The notes beneath the pieces were generated by a model. The model made no database searches, was not told the DNA's origin, and saw only the letters and a program-made list of their open reading frames with translations. 64,000 bases of DNA, taken from the NCBI RefSeq assembly GCF_003171515.1, contig NC_089396.1, positions 1 through 64,000 on the forward strand, given 5' to 3'. Below are positions 11,085 through 21,706 of this stretch, piece after piece. How positions within the stretch are numbered: position 1 is the first letter of the stretch; each line of letters begins with the position of its first letter. Source of the stretch: Pyrenophora tritici-repentis. Its lineage: Eukaryota > Ascomycota > Dothideomycetes > Pleosporales > Pleosporaceae. The position numbers and the translations under genes are program-made.

Positions 11085-11586
11085 TATTGCGATGCCCCCC
11101 TTGCACTGTGTTGCTATGCCGTACGCTCAGTAGCTCTGGCCCTCGCGCTGGCTGCCCACCCGTTATATGCATTAACACCGCCAGCTTCTCGCGAAATTCT
11201 ACCACCCGGTCCATGTATCGCTCTATTGCCTGTCGGTCTACCCCTGACTGCGTCCCGGGCTTCATGAACCGACTCCGGATGCTGGCGCTCTCGCCTACCC
11301 GCTCAAATAACCACCTCTCGCCGTTGACGGGCATGTTTGTGCGATGATCCTTCAAAAAGTTCCATCCTGGCCGCTCGTCGGTTGGGTTGTCACGTATGCT
11401 CTCCCATGGCACTGCCGGCACCGGCGCTGCCTTGCTGCTAAACATTAACTCCTCTGTTAATAATCGCCGGCTCTCGCTAGCCAGCCCATGTACCATGCCG
11501 CGGAACTGCGCCATGCTAAAATGCAGCTCTTTGTACAGCAGCTCGTCGCCGTTCGTCCACTCTACATGCCCGCGGGTTGTAGTGTT
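11085..11586 (-). pseudogene. DUF3505-RecQ helicase, middle segment
   Basis: This piece links the N-terminal segment to the helicase segment. Its protein contains the stretch A-R-G-P-E-L-L-S-V-R-H, and across the Copia insertion the frame runs on into I-F-I-E-D-G and R-Y-H-K-G-Y, a block I recognise from fungal telomere-associated RecQ proteins. It is bounded by the Copia TSD on one side and the MITE TSD (gtagtgtt, 11579-11586) on the other. Segment lengths 1646, 494 and 2600 bases, each insertion removed with one TSD copy, sum to 4740 bases or 1580 codons including the stop, so the host frame is exactly restored. Confidence 0.85.
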
Positions 11587-11748
11587 TAGACTCCGCAACA
11601 ATCAATTCAATCCGGTCACTCTCCTAGACCCACTTACCTATCTAGGTAGGGCTTAAACTCCTATAGGTAACTACTAGGCTTAAAGCGGTAATCAATCAAT
11701 CCAATCTGAACCTTCTAGGACCCACTTAATTGATTGTTGCGGACTGTG
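11587..11748 (+). mobile_element. 162-bp hAT-type MITE, copy A
   Basis: Starts TAGACTCCGCAACAATCAAT and ends with the inverted version of CACAGTCCGCAACAATCAAT, giving a 21-bp imperfect terminal repeat. The 8-bp TSD gtagtgtt lies on both sides (11579-11586, 11749-11756). It is inserted in an exon of the DUF3505-RecQ gene. The internal sequence matches copies B-F elsewhere in the window. Confidence 0.93.
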
Positions 11749-13394
11749 GTAGTGTTGTAATGGATCTTCAATCCATACGTCCGCAAATCCAACATCCACT
11801 GCATGGGGCTATGGCTGCCGCGCACCATGAACCGGTCCATCATCTTCTGCACTAACTGCAAACACCCCTTGGGACGCCGTCGCTGGCTTGGCCCGCTCTC
11901 GTACGCGCTGTCATCTAAGTCGTCGTCTGTCTCATCGCCGCTATCCTCCTCGGGCCCTGACATTTCTAGTCCCTTCTGCACGACCATAAACCGAGCGATC
12001 TTGATCACCGCCGATAATATCGGCGGGTACTGCTCCGGCCCCTTCCATCCGTCCTCCTTGACGCCCAGCACCGCCAACGCGCACACCAGCGGGCTGTCAT
12101 ACTCTCTACGGGTGATGCGGTGGTTAAGTAATGCAATGCAAAACTCCAAACACGCTTTCTGTATCTTAGACAACTTCTTAGGCTCGGGGCCTTCTCCCTG
12201 ACCTGGCTCTTCCTCAGCTACCTCTATCGCCTCGTCTATGTCGTCCATCATCTCCTCGTCCAGCTCTTCTCTCTCTTCGTCCATATCCTCGGCTTCATCT
12301 TCTTCGTCTCCCTCTATGCTCCGCTTTGCCTGTTCGATTAACACCTCCCATGCCTCTCGCTGCCGGCGCGTAAACCGATACTTGGGGCTCTTCCACCCGT
12401 GCTCTTTCTGTGTGCGTGCAAAAAACATTAACATCTGCTGCCACGGTCGTGTGTGCTTGACAATGGCGTTCTTGTCCATATACGGCTGTAACGGCTGGAA
12501 CCGGGTTTGGTGCATCTCTGTGCGAATTGCCTCCAACCGTATAAACACGCCAATCCGGTCAATAATGGATGCCTGGCTGAACCGCGCCAATCCATCCATG
12601 GCTGCCCAAATCGCTGCTTCCACCGGCTCGGCCTGCTGCTCCTGCCTGGCATCTGGCTCTGCCACGGGCTCCTCGATGCACGCTAACAAATCCGGCCTCT
12701 CCATGCCCACTAGGTACGGCAACCACTGCGTCCGCTCCAGCCATGGGTTCACCTCGTCGCGCTCGCCCTCCTGGATCGTCGTCTGCGCCCGCTTCTCGAT
12801 GTCTGCCCACGCCTTGGCCATCTGCTCGCCCACTCGCGCCCATGCTGCTGCCCCGTCTACGGGCACGATTTCGGGGCCTTCTCCATCCTGGCTGGGTGCC
12901 TGGACCTCAAAGTACTGCGATCCATGCCGGCTGCTGAATAATCGCTGGCAATGGACCAGCCGGTACCCCTTATCCATATGTGCCTGCACGCTCTTCTGCC
13001 TGGTTCGACTTGGCCGCCCTCGCTTCTTCCCTGCTGACCATCCTTGATGGTCCTTACGCCAATGCTTTCGTATAGCCTCCTTACTTCTTGCTACATAATA
13101 GCAGCAGCTGGAGTCAAATTGGCATAACATCCCGTCTGTATACACTGGCAATTGCCGCACAGGCTTTGGAGCACCAGTCGGCACCTCGAGCTCACTAGGG
13201 TACTGGACTAACCCAGCCCAGCTGCGAACCTGCTGTCCAACTGCCTCAGCCTCCTTGTAACTAACCTTATGCTGCTTCTGTAGATGGCCCTCAATCTGAT
13301 CTGGCCATACTGCATATCTGCACTCTCTGCATGCCGCTACGCTGTGCTCAGGCACATGCTCGAAATACTGGCACTCGATGCTAGGTTTAGACAT
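11749..13394 (-). pseudogene. DUF3505 (OrsD-like) N-terminal segment of the RecQ helicase gene
   Basis: Starts at the Met at 13394. A first C2H2-like site is C22-x2-C25 with H37 and H42, and a second Cys/His cluster lies near residues 88-116; this twin-finger start is the DUF3505/OrsD-type region that precedes the helicase in this fungal family. A basic patch (G-R-P-S-R-T-R) and a strongly acidic region of about 40 residues near 365-405 follow. The frame is open to the MITE junction, after which the last few residues of the apparent ORF come from the MITE. The likely role is a chromosome-end or mobile helicase; the family is often subtelomeric. I am sure of the gene's continuity and less sure of its biological role. 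Confidence 0.8.
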
Positions 13395-13944
13395 GTTGAA
13401 ATATCGACGCCTACCTGTTCTACTCGGCTTCTTATATACACGCGCTGTTGATCGCTCTCTCGGTGCTTACTCCGGCGGCGCGCGCGCGGCGGGGTGCCGA
13501 GCCTCGCGACCTCCTGACCCCCCAGACGCGTAACCCTAACCAAGAACACCAAACCCTAAGCTCCTGAACCACATAGTCTGCTGCGCTGTAAATTCGTCAG
13601 ATTGTGCGTCTACGTATGCTGAGTTATATGTCTAAATTTGGAGTAATTTCGACTATAGACTAAAAATGGGATGTACTCCTGAAGTTTAATGGGATAAACC
13701 CCTGGTTCTAGTATATACCCGCCATACGCGTACTTCTCAGCACTAACAAAAAAATGGTATATTATAACGTACCATTGAGCGCCCTGGGTTAGTGCTTCCG
13801 TGAAACCCAAGAATGGCACTGCGCCTAAAACTTGCCCATTGACCGGCGCCTATTTAAAGTGATGGCATGCTCACTGTCCCTTCTATCATCACCTCTCCTA
13901 CTTCTTCTCCCTAGCTTTCTTCTAGTCGCTCGCGTCCTACCGCA
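13395..13944. other. divergent promoter region
   Basis: About 550 bases separate the divergently oriented helicase gene (minus) and the DUF3435 gene (plus), so both promoters should lie here. A GC-rich patch (gcgcgcgcggcg, near 13477) and a C/T-rich stretch before 13945 (tctcctacttcttctcccta) are visible. The latter is typical of fungal core promoters. No gene is evident. Confidence 0.4.
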
Positions 13945-16656
13945 ATGCCGTTCTCCACGAAGCGAATTATTCGAAAAGAGCTAGCCACCTCTACTGGCAT
14001 CAAGAACGCCGCTCTGATGCGAAATCGCTACTTATTGCGTCGATCCAACCCATCTTCAGCTGCCGACTCGTGCTGGGAAGGGCAGTCAGACACTAACTCA
14101 TTCTCCGACACGTACTCGGACCCCGATACTGAGGCGGATACGGATATCAATATCGAGCTAAGTACGGGCGAAGATGCTGGTTTCACCTCTGAGCAGGAGC
14201 TAGACGCGGATCTAGACTCTGAAGCTGAAGAGATACTGAAGGACATTGCTCAATTGAGGGCGGAGGGGCCAGCAAAGCCAAACCATACCCCTCATACGAT
14301 AAAACTTTGGAAGAGGGAAGGCGACTTCTGGGAAAGGTAAGGGCTTGCTATCTATATGCACATAATCTTTATTAACTCTTAACTAACGAAAATTAGATAC
14401 TGCTCCAAGATTATGAAAAAGACTAAGAGGTCCCCAGAAGAACAATTACGCGCATGCGACCCAGAGGCATTCAAAGCGTACCTCCGCTGGCGGAAGAAGA
14501 ATTCCCGGGTCAAGAAAGAGAGCTCAATGCGGAGCTATTGGAAAAGACTCAGCATGTGCTACATGGATCTCACACGCCACACAATGGACGCAGATGTCCT
14601 CACCGACGTTTGTAATGTATGTCCGAATAGACATGTTTATCCCTTGCATCGCGCCGAGCTAATATCATAGTAGTGGATTCCATCCCTAATGCTTGATAAA
14701 TCCGAGAAGGAAAAGCATCAGACTCCGCAACAATCAATCGATCGACATGATTGATTCCTATATAGGTTAAAGAGTTACTTTATTAGGCAGCCTTTAACCT
14801 AGATAGGAATCAATCATGCCGATCCGATTGATTGTTGCGGAGTCTGAAAAGCATGCCATGTACGTCCAGGACCTCTACGCCATCCTTCACGCACTCTGGG
14901 TAGATGACACCAAACCCCTCCATGGTTTTATCCGAGTTCAGATATCGCTGCTTCTACTTCTTAGCGCTGCTACAGCGACGAGACCTGGAGCCATCGTCGA
15001 AAGCGCAAGTGCTAAAGGCAGCAACAAGGCACTCTCGTTTAAGAACATCGAACTTCTAAAGGTTCGCAGCGTTGTAGATCCTAGCCGGAGCACTATTGTG
15101 GCGAACGTTAATCTTGAGAACGTCAAAAATAAGGAAAAGGACGGGAAACCGTAAGTTAGAGAGCAGTTGTCGAGGATAAGAAGTCTCGCTAAGTATTGCA
15201 TTGCAGAAAAAAATTCACCTTCCGCTTAGAAGGGACCCCCGCCTTCTGCATAGTTTCTTACATCCTAAGCATCGGCATCGGTCAAGGAGCATTAAGAGAC
15301 GAATTTTCTAGTGTTCGGGAAATATTTGACCTAAACATACCTGCAGATCGCGACGTACTCCGGATCAAATGGAAGAAGGAGTTGCTGAACCAACCGTTCC
15401 TATGCGATGTAAGGAATACAAGCGAGGGTGTCCGCATATTGAAAGAGAAGGCGTTTCCATACGCGAAATATCGTGACACTTTTGTACGCTTAGGGCGTGT
15501 TGCGGGCTTTGAAGAATCATTAGAGCTGTACCAGCTACGACGGGCTTCTGGAAGGAATATCAACAGTAAGTCTGCCTTAGATCGCGTGTTGCTCTTCTTT
15601 CGTCCAAGCTTATAGGATCTACCAGGCGCTCTTGACCCAGTAGAGCGGAACCAGACAATGGGTCATCTCGGGAGCACATACGAAAAGTACTACACGCCAA
15701 CGCATATTGCTCGCGACTTTCAATCTATCTACTTTGGAAGCCCTTCAGAAGCCCTTCTCATTGAATCTGTTGCACGGATGGGCTTGTCACGGGATCGACG
15801 TGCACCCACGGAGCTGGATGACGAGCAACAGAAGGAACTACGGAACGATCCTGCACTTACAATCCTTCGTAAAGAGCGAGAAGTGTACAAAGAACAGCTT
15901 TATGACCAAGGCTTCTATCCACTCTCGAAGGGCGAAGGGACAGATCTTTACAAGAAATACGAGGAAACCAAGCGAAAGATTGGCAGTACATACCAGAGGT
16001 TGTACAGAGAACGATTAGAATCGGCGGTCCGCGAGTTCCATGAGTCAATCGACACAATTGAGATAGCTAGGCAACTCAGCGGGATGGCCGCAGAGAAAGT
16101 CTTAACGCTACCAGCCGTTGAGTTTGAACTTCGGGAACGAGGCACCATCGCCGGCATGCTCTTCAAGCCAATTCAGGACGAAAAAGCCCGAGTAAGATTT
16201 GTGCGAACCTTGGCTAGATTGTGCCACAAGCAAGAGACACGGCAGCCACAGGCATTTAAGCGAAAGAGGGTGGGTTTGGTCGCATGTGAACCTAATGGCT
16301 CATCTTTCTCGAAAAAACCAAAGAAGGGCACCGATAGTGTCGAGAGGAGCCCGCTAAATCAGGATTGCGAAATGGTAAACGAAAATGTCTTGGAGGCACG
16401 GTCTGACCAGCTGTTTCCAACCGTGGCCCCTCACCCGATATGCCTCATCTGCATAGGGAATGAAGAGTTCTCGGACGAGCGGAGGATGCGCTGTATTCCA
16501 CGGAAGGACGTCCTAAGGAAGCATGTGGAGACGCATTTCCGACTCGCTAAACCTCAATCAGAGTTCCAATGCCGCCATCCTAGATGTTCGGATATATTGG
16601 TGGATATGACGCACTTCAAGAGGCATGCGCTTGACATTCACGGGGTGTCCCATTGA
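13945..16656 (+). pseudogene. DUF3435 (tyrosine-recombinase-like) protein with C-terminal zinc fingers, split by a MITE
   Basis: Five exons can be joined with canonical introns: 13945-14336, 14397-14616, 14674-15150 (containing the MITE), 15207-15565 and 15626-16656. The joined protein shows the DUF3435 landmarks in order: Y-L-R-W-R-K-K-N-S, the N-W-I-P block, A-T-A-T-R-P-G-A with a candidate catalytic Arg, Y-Q-L-R-R-A-S-G, and N-Q-T-M-G-H followed by S-T-Y-E-K-Y-Y. These fit the Arg-Arg-His-Tyr layout of tyrosine recombinases. Two C2H2-like fingers end the protein (C-x2-C...H...H near 16440-16540 and C-x4-C...H...H near 16565-16645). DUF3435 includes the captains of Starship giant transposons but also many stand-alone FluG-like C2H2 proteins; this one resembles the latter. 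The MITE at 14719-14846 breaks exon 3 between a Lys and a His codon. Confidence 0.82.
14719..14846. mobile_element. 128-bp hAT-type MITE, family 2, copy 1
   Basis: Perfect inverted ends of 22 bp starting CAGACTCCGCAACAATCAAT. The 8-bp TSD aaaagcat lies at 14711-14718 and 14847-14854. The terminal repeat is shared with the 162-bp family, but the interior differs. It interrupts exon 3 of the DUF3435 gene. Confidence 0.93.
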
Positions 16657-17547
16657 TATATGCAACTTCAACTCTTCCAGTATGTATTTTGAGGACAGAA
16701 GAATGATGCTAGGGTGTAACAGTTATGTCAGGACCTAAAGGGACCTTGCCGTGTCTTTAGATTTAAACTAGCTGTATGTAAAGACTAAAATATCTGCCTT
16801 TGCCTACCGCGGGCGGCCTTTAGTGCTAAGCCTCTTTGTCTGCCACCCGGATATTCCCAATTACGACGGCATATTGAGGACGAATAGTGAAGGCAGGAGA
16901 TGGAGTGGGGGAGGGGCGGCTCAGGGCAGAATGAGGATGAGGGCGACAGTGAGAAGGAGCTGGCGGGAGGTTTGGGGGCCAGCCTAGGCGCGCGCAACCT
17001 GTGACAGCGCCCGCAAACAACAGCTCCGCAAACAGCGCACGATAGAGGTTAAGAGCAAACTGAGGGAAGACTATTCCCAGGCCACAAAGAATCACATGAC
17101 AGCGCGTGGCTATTTGCTTTTGCGCTCTACAGCCATTACAATCCCAACATCATCAACGACGATCCTGAACCCGGAATTCCGAGCTATTCTAGGCCAAGCT
17201 TCACACGTCTCGAGCCGCCTAAGAGATCCTTAACTCAAGTCTAGCATGTTCAATCGAGACGTTGTCTCACACCGCAATTCTGATCTAAAACATCACGCTC
17301 CCTGCACATCAGCTTTAACAATACCTTGTCCTACCCTGACTAATAGTGGATGAACAGTGCTTGCGACTACACACAATGTTTCCTAGGTTTTCCATTTTTC
17401 GTTTGATTCACAAACCGCTTGTGTTTTTACAAATACAATCCGGGAGAAACTAATCTTAATTTGCTGTAAAGCAGGCAATGTCCGGACTATATCACTGCCC
17501 CAGGTCTTGCGGTAACTGTTTCTCCATCGCATCTAACATTTGGCAAG
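16657..17547. other. intergenic region without recognised gene
   Basis: Between the DUF3435 gene and the ATPase gene. Only weak antisense frames are present, in a GC-rich patch at 16800-17000. No terminal repeats, tRNA or conserved protein pieces are seen. It should hold the ATPase promoter. Confidence 0.4.
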
Positions 17548-19235
17548 ATGGCAAGTTCACTAGAGCTAATCCGCTACCAACCGGTACTACAAGACCGTCG
17601 AAATACCTCTGGCACAGACGAACCCAATGTAATCGATCCAATGGTAGAGGAACTTCGCATGTCACCCCTTGTTTGGTGGAATGTAAAGCAGCACATTGAG
17701 CCACAGCAACAGGTTCAACGTGGCTACGCGGTATTAGGCCATGTTCCAGAGGCTGACAATAGCCCACAAGACGATGCATCCGTCCCTAATGGCGCAACGC
17801 GAACTCCAGTTCTGCTGAATACCGATTCACCTTGGTCTGCCTTCCTCTGTGGTTCTCAAGGTTCTGGAAAATCGCACACTCTGTCGTGTATGCTCGAAAA
17901 TTGTCTTTTAACCGACGAAACGATCCTTCCTCGAGTTGGATTGAATCCTCATCCACTTGCCGGACTGGTGTTTCACTACGATAGGTGCCAGGGCAGCGGA
18001 GTTTGTGAGGCCGCCTATCTCTGCACCAGTGTTCCGACCACTGTTCTTGTAAGCCCGAGCAACTATGGTAGGCTGAAGAGAGCATATGAAGCTATGGCGG
18101 AGAAACTGGGTGCAAAAATCACTGTCAAACAGCTATATGTCTTGCCAAAATATCTTGATACGGAACGGATGAAGACTCTGATGGCTGTGGGGAAAGAGGA
18201 TGAAATGCCGTTGTACATGCAGGCTAGTTCCCCTCTCCTCTCTTAATGAAGATGAGCTTACTTCACTAGACAATACTCATGATCCTCCGCAAAATGGCTA
18301 TCGAGTCACAAGGCCTTGGTGCCTTCGACTACAACACATTCAGGGACGAGTTATCGGCTACCAAGTTTGCTAGCGGCCAGGATGGTCCTATGAAACTCCG
18401 CCTCGACCTGCTGGAATCATTCATGAAACGTTGCAAGTACAGCTCTAGTATTCTGGCGAATAACGAAAACGACTTCCTGGCTGGCACTGCAGGGTCTCTC
18501 ACCATTGTAGACCTGACTGATCCTGTCATCGACGCTGATTCTGCCTGCGTGCTCTTCGACATATGCCTCTCGGTATTCATTCAGCAGACACAGTGCGGAA
18601 AGATTGTCGCCTTAGATGAAGCTCACAACTACATGGCGGAAGGCAGCGGTGCAGCTAAAGCCTTCACAGAGAAGCTGTTGCGGACAGTGCGCGAGCAGCG
18701 ACATCAAGCCGTCAGGGTTGTTATTGCAACTCAGGAACCTAGCATCAACACGCAGCTGTTAGACCTGTGCAGCATCACGATGGTGCACAGATGCACAAGT
18801 CCCGCATGGTTCAACGTGCTCAAGCAACATGTTGCCGCTCTTTACTTGAACTTGCCGACGTCTTCCCAGGCTGGCGTAGGTAGCGATGAGAAGTCAGAAG
18901 TTTCTGAGGATGATAGAGCATTGTTCCATAAGATTGTCCGGCTAAAGCTTGGAGAAAGTCTGCTATTCTGCCCATCAGCTGTGGTTAAGGTTGTTGGAGA
19001 AGGAATTGAAAGGATAGAAGGGAGCTATGTAAGATTTAAGACGAGACAAAGGGTCACAGCGGATGGGGGGAAGAGTAAGCTTGCTGCTGAAGGAACCCAA
19101 GGAACAGGCCCGATGGACGCCACTGTGGAGAGCGGCCTGGAGAGAGTACGAGGCGGGGATTTAGTTGTTAGCGGAACAGGACGGGGACAAGGCCCTCGTC
19201 GCGGGAGGCGGGTATTGCATCGGGGTGGGCTCTAA
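17548..19235 (+). CDS. HerA/FtsK-like P-loop ATPase
   Basis: Two exons: 17548-18222 and 18270-19235. The intron 18223-18269 has a GC 5' end (cag/gctagt), a possible branch site (gcttac) and a TAG 3' end, and it keeps phase 0 exactly; this is a candidate GC-AG intron. The protein of about 546 residues has Walker A (C-G-S-Q-G-S-G-K-S-H-T) near residue 110 and Walker B (I-V-A-L-D-E-A-H-N-Y) near residue 337, followed by R-E-Q-R-H and a sensor-like V-I-A-T-Q-E-P. This order resembles the HerA/DUF87 class of pumping ATPases, and related proteins occur as dispersed families in filamentous ascomycetes. Its substrate is unknown. The last 40 residues (Gly/Arg-rich) look like read-out into non-homologous sequence, because the natural end appears to be copied again downstream. 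Confidence 0.7.
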
Positions 19236-19254
19236 GATCGACTTCAGCCAGACG

Positions 19255-19557
19255 GCGCTGTCGAGAACTGAAGGAAAGGCACGAGGCAAGTCAGAACAGT
19301 TCGGCAGGCAGTTTGGCTCGAGTTTGCCTCTCTGTCCAACGGCTGTAATCGTAGTAGCGGGAGCAGGAATTGGAAGGACGAAAGGAGCCTACGTGAAGTT
19401 CAAGATAAGGCAAAGAATAAAAGTAGATAGACGAAAAATTAGGCTTGCTATTAATCCTAAACTTCATCTATCTCTAGAGCGTGTGAAAATACTAGGATAT
19501 AAGGCTGAATCAATTATACTTACGCTTATGATATGGCGAGTGTACACTCTAACATAA
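19255..19557 (+). pseudogene. duplicated, diverged tail of the ATPase gene
   Basis: The frame 19165-19557 encodes a segment with the pattern S-L-P-L-C-P-T-A-V followed by G-A-Y-V-K-F-K-I-R-Q-R. It parallels S-L-L-F-C-P-S-A-V and G-S-Y-V-R-F-K-T-R-Q-R in the C-terminus of the preceding gene (about 18955-19060). The two copies are some 360 bases apart in direct orientation. It has no start of its own and is probably a decayed partial tandem duplication. Confidence 0.55.
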
Positions 19558-19678
19558 CACTAGGCGTTATAAAGTTGCAGCTAACTTAGCTACCGTTAGT
19601 CTTTAGAGACTTAATTCGAAACTTAGCACGCAAGCATACGCGGAAGCCCAACTCGTAGTGCCTAAAGCGGATGACCTA

Positions 19679-19922
19679 ACGTCCATCCCTATGTAGCAAG
19701 AAACCCGCTATGCCGAGAACGACCAATAAGATCGCAAAGATCGCAAAGATCGCACAGGCGACCTGCAACATGTCTTCTTTCACCGCCTCACAACGCTATT
19801 CTGGAGAATTCAATGCTATCATGAGATTGGTCTTCTATGTACATCGCCATGGGAGTGGATTAAATTTGCGATTTAACTGATTTCTCGGCATGGCGGGTTT
19901 CTCGTTATACAGGGATCGACGT
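19679..19922. mobile_element. Tc1/mariner-type MITE, copy 1 (244 bp)
   Basis: Inverted ends of about 42 bp, imperfect, starting ACGTCCATCCCT and ending AGGGATCGACGT, flanked by TA on both sides (19677-19678, 19923-19924). A TA target duplication points to a Tc1/mariner or pogo-like family. A second copy lies at 58484-58718. A short internal repeat gatcgcaaa occurs three times in this copy and twice in the other. Confidence 0.85.
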
Positions 19923-20133
19923 TAGTAGCCGTATCATCAGCCCCACACCTTCGTTTTCTACCGGGATCAGTTTATTGGTGCGTGTCTTAGACTATTAATT
20001 GTTGTTATCTTGCTGATAACCCAGAAATCTTCACTTTGGTCTTGTTCAACTCTCCATGCTATCGACTCGAACATACCCAGCGGTTGTTACCTAGAAAAAG
20101 AGGAAATCATCGAAAGCAAGTCTACGAAGCATT

Positions 20134-20406
20134 ATGAAGCTTACTGCCCACCAACTTGCACGGAAAAGAGAGTATAACCGAGAGAGTCAGCGAAAGTCGC
20201 GCCAGAAAAAAAGAGACCAGATTAATACTCTTCAACGCCAGGTTCGAAATCCACCGTTTAACAATAGGCTATCTCATTAACGGCTTTAGAATAAAGAGCT
20301 TGAGAAAGACAACGTGTCATTACAGGAGCGGCTACTACACGCATTAGCAACTATAGAAGTGTTGAAAAAGGGTGCGAGTTCGCAACAAATTTCTGTCTTT
20401 AAGTAG
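20134..20406 (+). CDS. small bZIP protein (or 5' remnant of a bZIP transcription factor)
   Basis: Exon 1 is 20134-20241 and exon 2 is 20290-20406, joined by a 48-bp intron with a cattaac branch site and TTTAG end. The 74-residue product has a bZIP basic region with the signature N-R-E-S-Q-R-K-S-R (N-x2-S-Q-x3-R) at residues 15-23. It is followed by a heptad-like region with Leu at regular spacing (L33, L40, L47, L51, L55 approximately). The start M-K-L-T-A-H-Q-L-A-R-K-R is like fungal bZIP proteins. The product stops soon after the zipper, so it could be a truncated copy or a small dimerising protein. MITE copy B lies 54 bp downstream and may have split the original gene. Confidence 0.6.
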
Positions 20407-20460
20407 AAAATGCATATCTAACCTCTATCATAGCTCAGTGTCCAAACGAGGGGATAGTAG

Positions 20461-20622
20461 TAGACTCCGCAACAATCAATTCAATCCGGTCACTCTCCTA
20501 GACCCACTTACCTATCTAGGTAGGGCTTAAACTCCTATAGGTAACTACTAGGCTTAAAGCGGTAATCAATCAATCCAATCTGAACCTTCTAGGACCCACT
20601 TAATTGATTGTTGCGGACTGTG
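20461..20622 (+). mobile_element. 162-bp hAT-type MITE, copy B
   Basis: Same sequence as copy A over its length. The TSD gatagtag lies at 20453-20460 and 20623-20630. It is inserted just downstream of the bZIP exons. Confidence 0.93.
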
Positions 20623-20725
20623 GATAGTAGCAGCTCCTACAGATACCTACTTTCGCTCGCCACCCACTTTCAGTCCATTCCATCATCATTCGTCAACCCG
20701 CGCTCAAAATTTCGTTTTAAACCTC

Positions 20726-20965
20726 GTGGAGCCATCACCAGCGTCGCAGATGGACTATGACTCGTCAACTAGGTATTCCTTGCCACCTTTGACTCCTTTG
20801 CACGACCCCTTTGAGATAAGTGGCCGCCTAGACACAGGCAGTACTTATGAAAGCAAGAATAAGTTAGAAAACAGTTGGGAATACAGTTCCCTATGTTTAT
20901 CACCGGACGTAATTGGGACAGCGGATACCCTGTTTGAAGAGGTTGACACACAGGAGACACAATAA
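20726..20965 (+). CDS. hypothetical 79-residue protein
   Basis: Short frame starting M-E-P-S-P-A-S and rich in Ser, Thr and acidic residues, with no recognised domain. It may be a remnant of the C-terminal part of the bZIP gene on the far side of MITE copy B, or chance. No intron or promoter evidence supports it strongly. Confidence 0.25.
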   Translation: MEPSPASQMDYDSSTRYSLPPLTPLHDPFEISGRLDTGSTYESKNKLENSWEYSSLCLSPDVIGTADTLFEEVDTQETQ

Positions 20966-21529
20966 ATGAGAAGAAGAGGTCTAACAAACTATATAAATGC
21001 GTCTTTATGTCACATAGTATCGAGCTGTTAGACACGGTGTCTAGAACCTAATTATTATCTAAGGAGAAGAAGTTGCAGGATTCGCTAGGAGTACAGTAAG
21101 AGTTGTTTACGATGCGAGCCATGTCATAGACTATTAGAATGTCACGCTTCACTGCCTTGAGCAAGTGTCTACAATACCACACCCATGAAGCCACCCCTGA
21201 AACCCTCGCTCCCCTCATCTCCCCTGTATTTGATGACGTTTCGCTAAAGCCTCAGCGTCTGGAAGATTCTACTAGAACTTCCTGTTTTGCAAGCAATAAA
21301 AGCAGACAAAGAAACTAAGTTACTATCCCTTGTTTCTTACATAGAGAATTGAATGAATTGCAAACGCTACTCAATCCATCTTGTAACCACGTGACTAGAG
21401 TCACATGACATCCTATTGTAGCAGGCACTGCCCGGTGGGCAAGTGCACCTACCTCTGAGCCGAGAGCTCTTGTACAGTACTTTGCAAAACCGCCCTCACC
21501 CTTTACGCAAGCGACGTTTCTGTAGAACC
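20966..21529. other. intergenic, no gene seen
   Basis: No conserved protein, RNA gene or terminal repeat is recognised between the small ORF and the TSD of hAT element 1. Confidence 0.35.
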
Positions 21530-21706
21530 CCTGTTAGCAGAGATGGCAACAAACAAAACAACCAACATTTGAGGCATAGATGTTGATTGACTGGCTCATT
21601 TCTTAGGGCTACAGTTTGTTTGTTTGAGTTGATGAGACTGAAGAGCCAATTTTTGGTTGGTTGATTGATTGAATATTGATAGACTTAAGGTTCTGAAGGG
21701 ACGTTT

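Noticed and set aside
12238..13047. 269-codon plus-strand frame, Ser-rich
   Set aside because: Shadow of the acidic DUF3505 segment on the minus strand.
13945..16656. DUF3435 gene as captain of a Starship giant transposon
   Set aside because: It has the C2H2-ended, multi-exon form of stand-alone relatives, and no Starship end repeats or cargo boundary could be identified.
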